Source: Leclercia sp. LSNIH1 (GTDB lineage: Bacteria; Pseudomonadota; Gammaproteobacteria; Enterobacterales; Enterobacteriaceae). From it: a stretch of 64,000 bases of DNA. Position 1 is the stretch's first letter; the number at the start of each line of letters is the position of its first letter. The notes beneath the pieces were generated by a model, which was not told where the DNA came from, made no database searches, and worked only from the letters and a program-made list of their open reading frames with translations. This document shows positions 16,778 through 25,875 of this stretch, piece after piece. The position numbers and the translations under genes were made by a program. The stretch is taken from positions 3,348,001 through 3,412,000 of the forward strand of contig NZ_CP026167.1 of the NCBI RefSeq assembly GCF_002902985.1. The letters are read 5' to 3'.

Positions 16778-17008
16778 TTACATCGAATAACCCGGCTTTT
16801 TAATCAACTCATCCAGCTTCGGCTCAATCTCCCTGTCCCAGACCTGCGCTTTCCAGTCCGCTTCTGCGACCTCGTTCAGGGCTACGGAAATGGCGCGATC
16901 TTTACTGTTCAGATGACGGGTAATCACCTCGGCGATATCCGCCGCCAGGGCGGTTTTGTGCTCGTCGTTCAGGTCGCGCGGGAAACATTTGATATCAACG
17001 TGTGGCAT
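16778..17008 (-). CDS. pptA: 4-oxalocrotonate tautomerase-like protein PptA
   Basis: A 76-residue tautomerase-superfamily protein. The start [13 protein letters not shown] leaves Pro2, which becomes the catalytic N-terminal proline after Met removal. The sequence, including [16 protein letters not shown] and IKKPGYSM, matches E. coli PptA (YdcE) closely, whose small homodimers tautomerise pyruvate-like compounds in vitro. The upstream in-frame start would overlap yncG; the chosen ATG has AGGAG 8 nt before it. It follows yncG by 32 nt on the same strand. The physiological substrate is unknown. Confidence 0.93.
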   Translation of the reverse strand: MPHVDIKCFPRDLNDEHKTALAADIAEVITRHLNSKDRAISVALNEVAEADWKAQVWDREIEPKLDELIKKPGYSM

Positions 17009-17040
17009 GTGCAGGGCTCCTTTTGAATGAGCATTCCAGA

Positions 17041-17661
17041 CTAGCAGAGAATAGTGTTGTCTTTTAGCACCTTGTGCAGTTTCGGGAGCTTGCACACGCT
17101 ATCGGCGATGGCCGTGATCTTCGGGGTATTGGCAGCGAACCAGTCCGGACGTGGTCCCCAGGTACGCATCACGCACAGGTAGCAGTCCACCAGCGTGATT
17201 TGCTCGCCAAAGGCGTATGGGGTGGCTTTGAGGTGATTATCCAGCCACAGGTAGAGCGATTTCCGGTATTCACGGCAGTTTTGCTGTAGCTGTTCCGGGG
17301 CGTCCGGTGCCCAGCGCTCCGGGTAGTCGGCAAAGGTAAAGGTGGGATAGACGTTGGCTACCAGCCAGATCAGCAGGCGCTGAAACTGCTGGCGCTCCGC
17401 GCGTCCAACCGGAGGCGCAAGTTCCGGGCAACGATCGAGGATCATCAGCGCAATCGCCGCCGTCTCCGTTATGATTTCGCCATTTTCCAGCTCGAGGGTT
17501 GGCACCTGACAGAGCGGGTTGAGTTTTTCCAGCAGCTCACGGGTTGCCCCCGGCTTATCGAACCCGTCGACGTTGATAAACTGATACGGAATGTCGGCGA
17601 GGGTCAGCATCACCTCACTGATGGCTGAACCCCAGCCCGGTACGCCATACACTTTGATCAT
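17041..17661 (-). CDS. yncG: Glutathione S-transferase-like protein YncG
   Basis: A 206-residue GST-fold protein. The thioredoxin-like N-domain begins [17 protein letters not shown] and holds the glutathione-side loop [20 protein letters not shown]; the helical C-domain includes [20 protein letters not shown]. It closely matches E. coli YncG, an uncharacterised GST homologue in the same neighbourhood (between ansP and pptA). It lies 43 nt downstream of the sulfur-scavenging transporter operon on the same strand. A GST could in principle supply or process S-conjugates for that pathway, but this is only proximity. Confidence 0.9.
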   Translation of the reverse strand: MIKVYGVPGWGSAISEVMLTLADIPYQFINVDGFDKPGATRELLEKLNPLCQVPTLELENGEIITETAAIALMILDRCPELAPPVGRAERQQFQRLLIWLVANVYPTFTFADYPERWAPDAPEQLQQNCREYRKSLYLWLDNHLKATPYAFGEQITLVDCYLCVMRTWGPRPDWFAANTPKITAIADSVCKLPKLHKVLKDNTILC

Positions 17662-17669
17662 GATCGCTC

Positions 17670-17694
17670 CACTTCAGGGTCAAAACCCTAAGTG
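17670..17694 (-). terminator. Imperfect hairpin between the ABC operon and yncG
   Basis: CACTTAGGGT and ACCCTGAAGTG (minus-strand order) can pair around TTTG with one bulged base. It fits between the stop of the binding-protein gene and the yncG ribosome site, so it may attenuate read-through or stabilise the upstream mRNA. There is no long T-run. Confidence 0.4.
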
Positions 17695-17704
17695 TAGAGC
17701 AGCA

Positions 17705-18592
17705 TCAGTAGGTGATGCCTGGCGGATTGACCTCCGACTGCGTTACCGCTTCGCCCTGCTCCGCCCAGCGCGCCAGCACTTTCTGGTACTCTCCCCGCTG
17801 GATCGCCCCGTCGAGGGCGGCCTGTAAGGCATACACCAGCCCGTTCCCCTTTTTAGTCGTGGTCGCCACATACGCCTTCTTCGGCCCTAAGCCCACCACC
17901 CGGGTTTTGCCGGTCAGCGCCGCTTTGTAAGCCGAGACCGACTGCGGGCCGAAGAAGACATCCGCCCTGCCGGACTGGATATAGAGATTGCCGGAGGCGT
18001 CGTCGGTCAGATAGACCGGCAGCGCAGGCTCTCGCCCGGCGCTTTTGTTCTCCTCGTTCCAGCCCAGCAGAATGCGCTCCTGGTTAGTGCCGGAGCCGAC
18101 AATCACCTTTTTGCCTGAGAGATCGGCGGCGCTTTTAATCGATTGCACCTCGCTGGTGGATTTTACCGAGAAGGCCAGGTTATCGACGCGATAGGTGGCA
18201 AAATCAAACTTCTCTTTACGCTGCTCGGTCACCGCAATGTTCACCAGCGCCACGTCGTAACGCCCGGAGGTGATGCCCAGCGGCCAGTCCTCCCACGCCG
18301 TCGGTACCAGCTTTAATTTCAGCCCGAGGCTGCCCGCCAGCAATCGGGCGATATCCGGGTCGCTGCCGATGCGGGTGCGGTTGTCGCTGGCCAGCAGCGC
18401 CAGCGGCGGGGAGTTGAGCGCCGAAATGGCCACCGTCAGGGTGCCCGGTTCGACAAATTTATAGTTAGCCGGGATCTTCGCCACCGCCTGCTTGTCCACC
18501 GTCACCGGCAGTGGCTGTTCGTTGGCCTGTAAATCAATCGCGGCGTGGCTTGTGGATGCCACCATGAGTAATGCCAGTACGCCCTTTTTCAT
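17705..18592 (-). CDS. ABC amino-acid transporter binding protein, copy 1
   Basis: A 295-residue periplasmic binding protein of the polar amino acid/cystine family, with an N-terminal signal peptide (MKKGVLALLMVASTSHAA). Family marks are DPDIARLLAGSLGLKLKLVP, WEDWPLGITSGRYDVA and KKVIVGSGTNQERILLGW. It is clearly homologous to the second binding protein of the same operon (20811-21743); both share WEDWPLG and GSGTNQE. It is the last gene of the operon, 9 nt after the ATPase. By analogy with the Bacillus TcyJ/TcyK pair, the ligand is probably a substituted cysteine or cystine-like compound. Confidence 0.82.
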   Translation of the reverse strand: MKKGVLALLMVASTSHAAIDLQANEQPLPVTVDKQAVAKIPANYKFVEPGTLTVAISALNSPPLALLASDNRTRIGSDPDIARLLAGSLGLKLKLVPTAWEDWPLGITSGRYDVALVNIAVTEQRKEKFDFATYRVDNLAFSVKSTSEVQSIKSAADLSGKKVIVGSGTNQERILLGWNEENKSAGREPALPVYLTDDASGNLYIQSGRADVFFGPQSVSAYKAALTGKTRVVGLGPKKAYVATTTKKGNGLVYALQAALDGAIQRGEYQKVLARWAEQGEAVTQSEVNPPGITY

Positions 18593-18601
18593 CTTTACTC
18601 C

Positions 18602-19375
18602 TTACAGCACTTTGGACAGGAACTGTCGCGTTCGGGCGTGGGACGGTCGGTTCAGCACCTCGTCGCTGCTGCCCTGCTCCACGATTTTGCCGTCGACCAT
18701 AAATACCACCTGGTCCGCCACTTCCCGGGCGAAGCCGATCTCATGGGTCACCACCACCAGCGTAGTGCCTGAGCGGGCCAGCTTTTTGATCACATCCAGC
18801 ACCTCGCCCACCAGCTCGGGATCCAGCGCCGAGGTGGGTTCATCAAACAGAATCACCCGCGGACGCAACGCCAGCGCCCGGGCAATGGCGATGCGCTGCT
18901 GCTGCCCGCCAGAAAGATGACGCGACCAGGCGTCGGCTTTATCCCGCAGCCCCACCACGTCGAGCAGTTCGTAAGCCCGCTCGATGGCCTCTTTACGGCT
19001 CAGCTGTTTGTGGGCGATGGGCGCTTCGATCAGATTCTCCAGCACCGTCAGATGCGGGAACAGGTTGAAGTTCTGGAACACGTAGCCGACATTGACCCGC
19101 TGTTTGAGGATCGCCTTCTCTTTCAGCTCGTACAGCGTATTGCCCTCCCGGCGATAGCCGATGTAATCCCCGTCAATCTGAATAAAGCCCTCATCGACGC
19201 GCTCCAGGTGGTTAATGGTGCGCAGCAGGGTCGATTTACCCGAGCCGGACGGGCCGAGGATCACCGTTACCGAGCCGGGCGGGATCTCCAGCGAGACGTT
19301 ATCCAGCGCCTTGTGGCGGCCAAAGAACTTGCTCACACCGGTAATGGAAATATGTCCTTCAGGAGAGGCTGGCAT
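18602..19375 (-). CDS. ABC amino-acid transporter ATPase
   Basis: A 257-residue ATPase of the polar amino acid ABC importers (GlnQ/TcyN type). Walker A is GPSGSGKST near residue 40, the signature is LSGGQQQR, and Walker B is ILFDEPTSALDPE, with a following switch His in VVVTHE. It energises uptake through the permease whose gene it overlaps by 17 nt. It serves the operon's two binding proteins. Confidence 0.92.
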   Translation of the reverse strand: MPASPEGHISITGVSKFFGRHKALDNVSLEIPPGSVTVILGPSGSGKSTLLRTINHLERVDEGFIQIDGDYIGYRREGNTLYELKEKAILKQRVNVGYVFQNFNLFPHLTVLENLIEAPIAHKQLSRKEAIERAYELLDVVGLRDKADAWSRHLSGGQQQRIAIARALALRPRVILFDEPTSALDPELVGEVLDVIKKLARSGTTLVVVTHEIGFAREVADQVVFMVDGKIVEQGSSDEVLNRPSHARTRQFLSKVL

Positions 19376-20282
19376 GGACGGGCTCCTGTGTGCTTGGAGT
19401 GGTGACTGAACGGGTGCGGGTGGCGCGGGAGCTGTTCACTGCCGAGCGGCGCTCGCTGCGGGCCAGGCCTCGCTCAACCAGGTGCTGAATGGCCGAGAGC
19501 ACGGTGGTGATCGCCAGATACCAGACGGCACCGACCATCAGCAGCGGGATCACCTCCTGGGTGCGGTTGTAGATCATCTGGATGGTGTAGAACAGCTCCG
19601 GCATCGCCAGGACATAAACCATCGCTGTGCCCTTGGCGAGGCTGATGATTTCGTTGAACCCGGAAGGCAAAATGGTGCGCAGCGCCTGCGGCAGAATGAT
19701 ACGCAGGGTACGGCGTGAGGCCGGTAAGCCCAGCGCCGCTGCCGCTTCATACTGGCCGTGATCGACCCCTAAAAAGCCGCCGCGAATGATCTCCGCGGTA
19801 TAGGCGCTCTGCACCAGCGTCAGCCCGACCACCGCCGTAGAGAACTGCCCCAGCACGTTGATAGTTTCAAAGCTGCCCCAGGTGATGCCGGTAAACGGCA
19901 CGCCGAGCGACAGCCTGTCGTAGAGATAGGAGAAGTTGTAGAGAACGATCAGCACCACAATCAGCGGCAGGGAGCGGAAGAGCCAGATGTACCCCCAGGC
20001 GAGGCTGCTCAACAGCCACGAGGAGGACAACCGCGCCAGGGCCAGCACGCCGCCAAACACCACGCTAAGGAGGGTGCCGATCAGCGTCAGGAGCAATGTC
20101 TGCCCCACCCCCTCGAGGATCACCGGGTCGAAGAACCAGTGGGCAAACACCGCCCACTCCCAGCGGGGGTTAAAGGCCACCGACTGAATGACCACCGCCA
20201 GCACAAATAGCGCCACAATCGCCCCCACCGTGCGCAGCGGATAGCGCGCCGGGACCACTTTGATGGTTTCAACGTTGTTCAT
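19359..20282 (-). CDS. ABC amino-acid transporter permease
   Basis: A 307-residue inner-membrane permease of the His/Glu/cystine family, with the EAA loop YEAAAALGLPASRRTLRIILPQ about two thirds along. There are three extra hydrophobic residue clusters near the N-terminus and a long hydrophilic, Ser/Arg/Thr-rich C-tail (about 40 residues) that is unusual. Only one permease is present, so the channel is probably a homodimer. The ATPase gene starts inside its 3' end. Confidence 0.9.
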   Translation of the reverse strand: MNNVETIKVVPARYPLRTVGAIVALFVLAVVIQSVAFNPRWEWAVFAHWFFDPVILEGVGQTLLLTLIGTLLSVVFGGVLALARLSSSWLLSSLAWGYIWLFRSLPLIVVLIVLYNFSYLYDRLSLGVPFTGITWGSFETINVLGQFSTAVVGLTLVQSAYTAEIIRGGFLGVDHGQYEAAAALGLPASRRTLRIILPQALRTILPSGFNEIISLAKGTAMVYVLAMPELFYTIQMIYNRTQEVIPLLMVGAVWYLAITTVLSAIQHLVERGLARSERRSAVNSSRATRTRSVTTPSTQEPVHASLS

Positions 20283-20291
20283 CGTCGTTCC

Positions 20292-20801
20292 TCATGCCGA
20301 TTTGCTGAACGCTTCGCGTACCAGCGTTTTGGTGAAGCGCAGCCGTCCGTCAAACGGCGGCTGGCTGTACTCTTCCGGGTCGCGGTTAAGATCGAACTGC
20401 GCCGCGTAGCCCTGGCTCAGATAGAGCCGCACCGCTTCCGGCTGACGAAAGCCAGTGGTGAGGTAGATCTGGCTGTAACCGGCAAGCCACGCCCGGCGCT
20501 CCAGCTCCTGCACCACCCGGGCGGCAAGCCCCTGCTGGCGCAGGGATTTGTCGGTCCAGATACGTTTGATCTCGGCGGTCCGGACATCGAAAGGCTTATA
20601 GGCCCCGGTGGCGATAATCTTTCCGTCGCGCTCCAGCACGATAAACAGCCCCTGGGGCGGCAGATACCACTCGGTCAGTTCCACCTCGGTATCTTTAGAG
20701 AAGTAGTCCCCGTAGCGCGCCGCGTATTCACCGAACAGCCCGTTAATAATGGGCTGAAGATCGGCATCCTCCGGTGAAACGTCACGAAAAAGGTCGCTCA
20801 T
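20292..20801 (-). CDS. GNAT N-acetyltransferase, SnaB/YtmI-like
   Basis: A 169-residue GNAT acetyltransferase with the acetyl-CoA loop SLRQQGLAARVV and a following YLTTGFRQPEAVRLYLSQGY. It sits 9 nt from both neighbours inside the transporter/monooxygenase operon. In the Bacillus ytmI and related operons the first step on S-alkyl or S-succino cysteine is N-acetylation by such an enzyme (SnaA/SnaB). The same job, protecting the amino group before flavin-dependent C-S cleavage, is the best guess here. Confidence 0.75.
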   Translation of the reverse strand: MSDLFRDVSPEDADLQPIINGLFGEYAARYGDYFSKDTEVELTEWYLPPQGLFIVLERDGKIIATGAYKPFDVRTAEIKRIWTDKSLRQQGLAARVVQELERRAWLAGYSQIYLTTGFRQPEAVRLYLSQGYAAQFDLNRDPEEYSQPPFDGRLRFTKTLVREAFSKSA

Positions 20802-20810
20802 AGGATCTCC

Positions 20811-21743
20811 TTAGTCGCCAAGACCAGCCGGGTTAACTTCGGAGTACGGGATGCGCTCCACCCCTTCACCCCAGCGGTTCAGTACCTTGTCGTAGTCGCC
20901 GTTCTTGATCACGCCGTTGAGCGCGGTCTGCACCGGCTCTGCCAGGCCACTGCCTTTTTTCAGGGTGACGGCGATGTGCGCCGCTTTCGGCCAGCCGCCG
21001 TCCACGCTGCCCACGAGTTTGGTTTTCCCGTTCAGGGCCGCTTTCCATGCGCCGATCACGTTCGGGCCAAAGTAAGCGTCCGCGCGACCGGACTGTAACG
21101 CCAGGGTCTGGGCGGCTTCGTCTTTGGTGTAGATGGGGGTGAACGGCTTCAGCCCCTTCTTCTGGTTCTCCGCATCCCACGCCAGCAGGATCGCCTCCTG
21201 GTTAGTGCCGGAGCCCACAATGATCCGCAGCCCCGCGATATCCTCAGCCTGCTCAAGTTTCTTGATCGGGCTGGTGGATTTGACGTAGAAGCCCAGCGAA
21301 TCTTTCCGGTAGGTGGCGAAATCGAACTTCTCTTTGCGCGCTTTAGTCACGGTGATGTTGCTGATCGCCGCGTCGTATTTCCCGGAGGAGACCCCCAGCG
21401 GCCAGTCTTCCCAGGAGGTGGGCACCACGTTCAGCTCCAGACCGAGGCTGTCGGCCACCAGACGGGCGATATCCGCCTCGCTGCCAATCAGGGTTTTGTT
21501 GTCATCGGCGAAGACCGTCAGCGGCGGCTGGCTCAGGCCTGCAATCGCTACGGTGAATTTTCCCGGTACCACCGGTTTAAAACTGGCGGGCAACTGGGCG
21601 ATGGCCTGGGGATTTTTTGCCGTGTTGATCGGCGTTTTATTGGCCTCGAGGCTCACCCCGGTGCCGTTAATTGTGACGTTCTCTGCCCAGACGGCAGGGG
21701 TAAAGGCCAGCGCGAGCGCCAGAATAAGCGATGATTTTTTCAT
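20811..21743 (-). CDS. ABC amino-acid transporter binding protein, copy 2
   Basis: A 310-residue periplasmic binding protein with a signal peptide ending WAEN. Shared blocks with copy 1 are SEADIARLVADSLGLELNVV, WEDWPLGVSSGKYDAAIS and GSGTNQEAILLAW, about half of the positions overall. Two non-identical binding proteins for one permease/ATPase suggest two related ligands. The Bacillus tcyJKLMN operon has the same arrangement. Spacing to the GNAT gene is 9 nt. Confidence 0.82.
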   Translation of the reverse strand: MKKSSLILALALAFTPAVWAENVTINGTGVSLEANKTPINTAKNPQAIAQLPASFKPVVPGKFTVAIAGLSQPPLTVFADDNKTLIGSEADIARLVADSLGLELNVVPTSWEDWPLGVSSGKYDAAISNITVTKARKEKFDFATYRKDSLGFYVKSTSPIKKLEQAEDIAGLRIIVGSGTNQEAILLAWDAENQKKGLKPFTPIYTKDEAAQTLALQSGRADAYFGPNVIGAWKAALNGKTKLVGSVDGGWPKAAHIAVTLKKGSGLAEPVQTALNGVIKNGDYDKVLNRWGEGVERIPYSEVNPAGLGD

Positions 21744-21754
21744 GGCAGGTTCTC

Positions 21755-23071
21755 TTATTGTTTTGTGAACTGATTAACGGGCTGCGCTAAACCCAGGCTC
21801 TCGCGCAGGGTGGTGCCGGGGTATTCAGTGCGGAACAGGCCGCGCGCCTGCAACAGCGGCACCACCTGGTCAACAAAGCGCGGGAAGGTGTCCGGCGTGC
21901 CGCCCTGAATAATGAAGCCATCCGCCGCATGGCCTTCAAACCACTGCTGTAACCCATCGGCCACCTGCTCCGGGGTGCCGGAAAAACGCGGGCGCGGCGA
22001 GGCGGCTTCCAGCGCCACCTGACGCAGGGTTAAGTTGCGCTCCCGGGCGTTGCGCTTGATCTCATCGGTGGTACTGCGGAAGCTGTTTTTGCCCAGCTCG
22101 CCAATGTCCGGGAAGGCCTCGTCCAGCGGATACTGGCTGAAATCGTGATGCTCAAAGTAGCGGCCAAGATAGTTCAGGGCATCGTTGATGGAGACCAGCG
22201 CGGCGGTGGTCTGGTACTGCTGCTCCACATCGTCACTGTCTTTCCCGACGATGACGCTTACCCCCTGGAAGATGTGCAGTTCGTCCTCGCGACGGCCATG
22301 CTGTTTAAGCTGGCTTTTCACGTCGTGCCAGAACGCCCGGGCCTCATCAAAGGTGTCATGGTGGGTAAAGATGGCGTCGGCATGTTTCGCCGCCAGCCTT
22401 TTGCCATCGTCCGAGGCGCCGGCCTGGAAGACAATCGGCCTGCCCTGCGGTGTGCGGCCAATATTCAGCGGCCCGGCCACCTTAAAGAAATCCCCGTGGT
22501 GATCGAGGGTGTGCAGCTTTTGCGGATCGAAGAACTGCCCGGTCTCTTTGTTACGCACAAAGGCGTCGCCCTCCCAGGAGTCCCACAGCCCTTTCACCAC
22601 GTCGAGATATTCGTCGGCAATCCGGTAACGCAGGGCGTGCTCCGGGTGCTTATCCCGGGAGAAATTTTTTGCTGACCCCTCCAGCGGCGAGGTGACCACA
22701 TTCCAGCCCGCCCGGCCATGGCTCAGGTGATCGAGGCTGGCGAACTGGCGCGCCACGGTGAACGGCTCGCTGTAGGAGGTGGATAATGTCCCCACCAGCC
22801 CCAGCCGGGAGGTGACGGTCGCCAGCGCCGACAGCACGGTCAGGGGCTCAAAGCGGTTGAGAAAATGCGGGATCGACTTCTCGTTGATGTAGAGGCCATC
22901 GGCGACAAAGATAAAGTCGAGCTTGCCCGCTTCGGCCTTCAGGGCCGTCTCTTTGACGAAATCAAAATTGATGCTGGCATCGGCGATTGCTGCCGGGTGG
23001 CGCCAGGCCGACATATTCCCCGACGCGCCATGCAATATCGTGCCCAGACGCAGCTGTCGTGTTGCGGTCAT
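21755..23071 (-). CDS. FMN-dependent monooxygenase, NtaA/SnaA/CmoJ family
   Basis: A 438-residue class C flavin monooxygenase (bacterial luciferase fold; NtaA/SnaA/DszA/CmoJ group) that needs reduced FMN from a separate reductase. Signatures include [39 protein letters not shown] and the late [20 protein letters not shown]. In the Bacillus ytn operon, YtnJ (CmoJ) breaks the C-S bond of N-acetyl-S-alkylcysteines. With the GNAT, M20 deacylase, second luciferase-like enzyme and cysteine-type importer next door, that reaction is the likeliest here. Alkanesulfonate or chelator oxidation are alternatives. Confidence 0.8.
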   Translation of the reverse strand: MTATRQLRLGTILHGASGNMSAWRHPAAIADASINFDFVKETALKAEAGKLDFIFVADGLYINEKSIPHFLNRFEPLTVLSALATVTSRLGLVGTLSTSYSEPFTVARQFASLDHLSHGRAGWNVVTSPLEGSAKNFSRDKHPEHALRYRIADEYLDVVKGLWDSWEGDAFVRNKETGQFFDPQKLHTLDHHGDFFKVAGPLNIGRTPQGRPIVFQAGASDDGKRLAAKHADAIFTHHDTFDEARAFWHDVKSQLKQHGRREDELHIFQGVSVIVGKDSDDVEQQYQTTAALVSINDALNYLGRYFEHHDFSQYPLDEAFPDIGELGKNSFRSTTDEIKRNARERNLTLRQVALEAASPRPRFSGTPEQVADGLQQWFEGHAADGFIIQGGTPDTFPRFVDQVVPLLQARGLFRTEYPGTTLRESLGLAQPVNQFTKQ

Positions 23072-23086
23072 AGTGACTCCTTCCCC

Positions 23087-24208
23087 TTAAAGTTGATTCA
23101 GTGCTTTTTCTGCAAGCCGGGCGAAATAGCGCGCGGCGGGTGCGATGAGGGCTTCGTCCGGGTTAAAAGCCGGATGATGCAATCCATAGGGGCTGGCGCT
23201 GCCAATGCTGACGAAAGCGCCGGGGATCTGCTGGAGGTAGACGGCGAAATCCTCCCCGCCCATGTGTAGCTCCGCCTGCTGCGTCTCGTAGCCAGTTTCC
23301 CGCGCCACCGAGGTGGCAAACTCGGCCCAGGTGGCGTCGTTGACCAGCGCGGTAGGCCCGGCATACCAGGTGATATCGATCTGCGCATTAAAGGCGCTGG
23401 CGAATCCGGCGGCGATCTCAGCTACCCGGGCCTTCACGTTCTGCTGCACTTCGGTGCGATGGGTGCGCAGGGTTCCTTCCAGCTCGACGTGCTCCGGCAG
23501 CACGTTCCAGGTATTTCCCCCGGTAATGCGCGTCACGCTCAGTACCACCGAGTCGAGGGTGTTGACGTTGCGGCTGGCAACGCTTTGCAGGGCCGTCACC
23601 AGCTGACTGGCGGTCACGATGGCGTCGTGACCTTCATGAGGACGGGCGGCGTGAGCGCCTTTACCGGTAATGCGCAACACGAAGCGATCAACGTTGGCGT
23701 AAAACGGGCCGCCGCGGGTGGCAAAGTGTCCGACCGGTAAACCGGGTTCGTTATGCATGCCGAAGATGGCGCTGACGTCGCGCAGGGCCCCGGCGCGCAC
23801 CAGGCTTTTGGCGCCGCCAAAGTTCTCCTCCGCGGGCTGGAACAGGATCCGCACCCGGCCATTGAGCGCCTCTTCCCGCGCTTTCAGCTGCAAGGCGGCG
23901 CCGAGGATGACGCTGGTGTGTATGTCGTGGCCGCAGGCGTGCATCACCCCGGCACGCTGAGAGGTGAACGCCACCCCGCTGCGCTCCTCAATCGGCAGGG
24001 CGTCGATATCCGCGCGCAGGGCAATCTGTTTTTCACCCCTCCCCACCTCGGCGACCACGCCGGTTTGCAGGTCATAGGGAAGGATGGCGATCCCGGCATC
24101 CCCCAGCCACTGGCGCAGGCGCGCGGTGGTTTCTACCTCCTCGCCGGAAAGCTCCGGGTTCTGGTGCAGCTCGCGGCGCCAGGCGATCAGCTGTTGCTCC
24201 AGGCTCAT
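23087..24208 (-). CDS. M20-family amidohydrolase / N-acyl amino acid deacylase
   Basis: A 373-residue metallopeptidase-fold amidohydrolase. The metal site is visible as HACGHD at 90-95, with Glu in PAEENFGG, His in MHNEPGLPVGH and a late MGGEDFAVYL. The family removes N-acyl groups from amino acids (hippurate hydrolase, N-acetylcysteine deacetylase SndB/YtnL, indole-acetyl-amino-acid hydrolases). In this operon it would deacetylate the product of the monooxygenase steps to release cysteine. Its ATG overlaps the stop of the preceding gene (ATGA). Confidence 0.83.
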   Translation of the reverse strand: MSLEQQLIAWRRELHQNPELSGEEVETTARLRQWLGDAGIAILPYDLQTGVVAEVGRGEKQIALRADIDALPIEERSGVAFTSQRAGVMHACGHDIHTSVILGAALQLKAREEALNGRVRILFQPAEENFGGAKSLVRAGALRDVSAIFGMHNEPGLPVGHFATRGGPFYANVDRFVLRITGKGAHAARPHEGHDAIVTASQLVTALQSVASRNVNTLDSVVLSVTRITGGNTWNVLPEHVELEGTLRTHRTEVQQNVKARVAEIAAGFASAFNAQIDITWYAGPTALVNDATWAEFATSVARETGYETQQAELHMGGEDFAVYLQQIPGAFVSIGSASPYGLHHPAFNPDEALIAPAARYFARLAEKALNQL

Positions 24209-25200
24209 GCCGCCACCTCCCGTTGCTGTCGGGCCTGGGCCAGCAGGCGCAGGGACTGCACCCGCGCAGCGCCGTCAGCCACCGGGGTATCGATGATGAA
24301 CTCGTCAATGCCCCACTGCTGATGCAACGCCTCCAGCTGTTCCAGCACCGACTCCGCAGTGCCCACCAGCAGGGACTGGGCGCGACGGGCGATGCGCAGC
24401 GGCTCGCTGTTCGCCTGGCGGGCAAAGGCGTAGGCCTGCTCTTCGCTGGCGACGGTCACCCGCTGGCCGTTGGCCAGCTCAACGCCCCATACTTCTACTG
24501 CGCTTGCCAGCGCCCCGGCCTGCGCCTGTGTGGGGGCAACGATGGCCTGCACCGCGACAATGACCTCCCGGGCGCTGTGGGCGCGCCAGGTCTCAATGAC
24601 CTCACGCAGAAGTTCGGGGTCACCATTCAGATGGGCGGCAAAGACAAAGTCCCAGTTGAGACGGGCGGCGAGACGCGCGCTCTCCACGCTGGCACCGAGC
24701 AGAAAACCGGCGGCAGGCACCTGCGGCCGCGGGGTGGCACGCACCGCCTCCTCCTCTGAACCTGGGTTGATCCAGCCATCCAGCTGCGCCAGCTGTGCGG
24801 CGAAATCGCCCTTCTCCTGCTGGCTGAGGCCGAGCTGTAATGCCCGGGTCGACAGCGGCAGTCCGCCGGGTGCCTTGCCGACGCCCAGATCCACACGCCC
24901 TGGGGCAATCGCCGCCAGCAGGTTGAAGTTTTCCGCCACTTTGTAGGGGCTGTAGTGTTGCAGCATGACCCCGCCGGAGCCGACGCGAATGCGCCGGGTC
25001 TGCCCGAGGATCCAGGCAATCAGCAGCTCCGGGGACGGGCTCGCCAGTTGCGGGGTGTTGTGGTGTTCGGCAATCCAGAAGCGGTGATAACCCAGCGTCT
25101 CCGCCTGCTGCGCCAGGCTCAGGGTGCGGGCCAGCGCATCGGCGGCCGTTTCGTGTTCTGCGACAGGACTTTTATCCAGAATGCTGATTCGCCAGGACAT
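24205..25200 (-). CDS. Luciferase-like FMN-dependent oxidoreductase, CmoO/MsnO8 type
   Basis: A 331-residue LLM-class flavin enzyme, first gene of the operon. It begins MSWRISILDKSPVAEHETAA, with the family segments YHRFWIAEHHNTPQLASPSP, RIRVGSGGVMLQHYSPYKVA and ELLIAWILGQTRR. Its Bacillus counterpart is YtmO (CmoO). A start 11 codons upstream is possible but lacks a ribosome site and does not fit the family length. Having two flavin monooxygenases in one operon matches the CmoJ/CmoO pairing for S-alkylcysteine processing. Confidence 0.78.
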   Translation of the reverse strand: MSWRISILDKSPVAEHETAADALARTLSLAQQAETLGYHRFWIAEHHNTPQLASPSPELLIAWILGQTRRIRVGSGGVMLQHYSPYKVAENFNLLAAIAPGRVDLGVGKAPGGLPLSTRALQLGLSQQEKGDFAAQLAQLDGWINPGSEEEAVRATPRPQVPAAGFLLGASVESARLAARLNWDFVFAAHLNGDPELLREVIETWRAHSAREVIVAVQAIVAPTQAQAGALASAVEVWGVELANGQRVTVASEEQAYAFARQANSEPLRIARRAQSLLVGTAESVLEQLEALHQQWGIDEFIIDTPVADGAARVQSLRLLAQARQQREVAA

Positions 25201-25310
25201 GTTGCAATCTCGTTTGACTAAACATGTCGCCATTATTAAGGGGCGATTTCACCGCTGAGAAACAATTAATTTACATTTGGTTTGCCATATTTCAGAAATA
25301 CCGCGGCGGG
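25201..25310 (-). promoter_or_regulatory. Promoter region of the sulfur-scavenging operon
   Basis: The 110-nt gap upstream of the first operon gene is AT-rich in its distal half, around AATTAATTTACATTT (plus strand). In E. coli-type bacteria such operons are usually CysB/Cbl-controlled. I see AT-rich sequence of the right kind but no site good enough to name. Confidence 0.3.
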
Positions 25311-25850
25311 TTAGCGCGCTGCACGTAGCTCCGCGAGCAGCGCTTCGGCCTGTTGTCGGGTGGTAATACGGACGAAGCGGATATGGGCATAAGAGGGGTT
25401 GCGCATATCCGCCTCGTAGCGCGCCCGGTTGCTGCGCCAGGTTTTAAGCGTCCAGAGCAGGATCGACTCGCGGCTGAAAAAGGAGCGGCGAAAGCTCTCC
25501 CGGTTGCCGGTGCCGGGCCACAGCTCCTGCTGCGTCCAGGCGCGTTTTACCGCCCGCGTCACCGCCTGACGCAGGGTGCGGGCCAGGCCGTAATCCACCC
25601 ATACCACCAGATCCACGTCGCGCCATTTCAGGGGCCGGGTGCGGTTATAGTTGCCGTCCAGCACCCAGCCAGGTGTCGCGCTGAGGGCGGCTTCCAGTTT
25701 CGCAAAGAGAACATCGTCCGGGGTACCCTGCCACTCCGGGAGCCAGTAGAGGGTATCCATTTCGATACAGGGCAGCGCCAGTTCAGTGGCGATCCGGCGG
25801 GCGAGCGTGCTCTTGCCGCTGCCGCTGGTGCCAATAATATTAATTTTCAT
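25311..25850 (-). CDS. P-loop nucleotide/topology kinase-like protein (FlaR-type)
   Basis: A 179-residue P-loop NTPase starting MKINIIGTSGSGKSTLARR; the Walker A is residues 7-15. The pattern IEMDTLYWLPEW and WVLDGNYNRTRPLKWRDVDL is typical of the adenylate kinase-like family often annotated as FlaR, whose substrate is unknown. The shorter start is preferred because the family begins there and GGTGAGACG precedes it. It has a short gap to the sulfur operon and is divergent from the chemoreceptor region. Confidence 0.75.
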   Translation of the reverse strand: MKINIIGTSGSGKSTLARRIATELALPCIEMDTLYWLPEWQGTPDDVLFAKLEAALSATPGWVLDGNYNRTRPLKWRDVDLVVWVDYGLARTLRQAVTRAVKRAWTQQELWPGTGNRESFRRSFFSRESILLWTLKTWRSNRARYEADMRNPSYAHIRFVRITTRQQAEALLAELRAAR

Positions 25851-25875
25851 CGTCTCACCTGTTAAGCGGATAACC

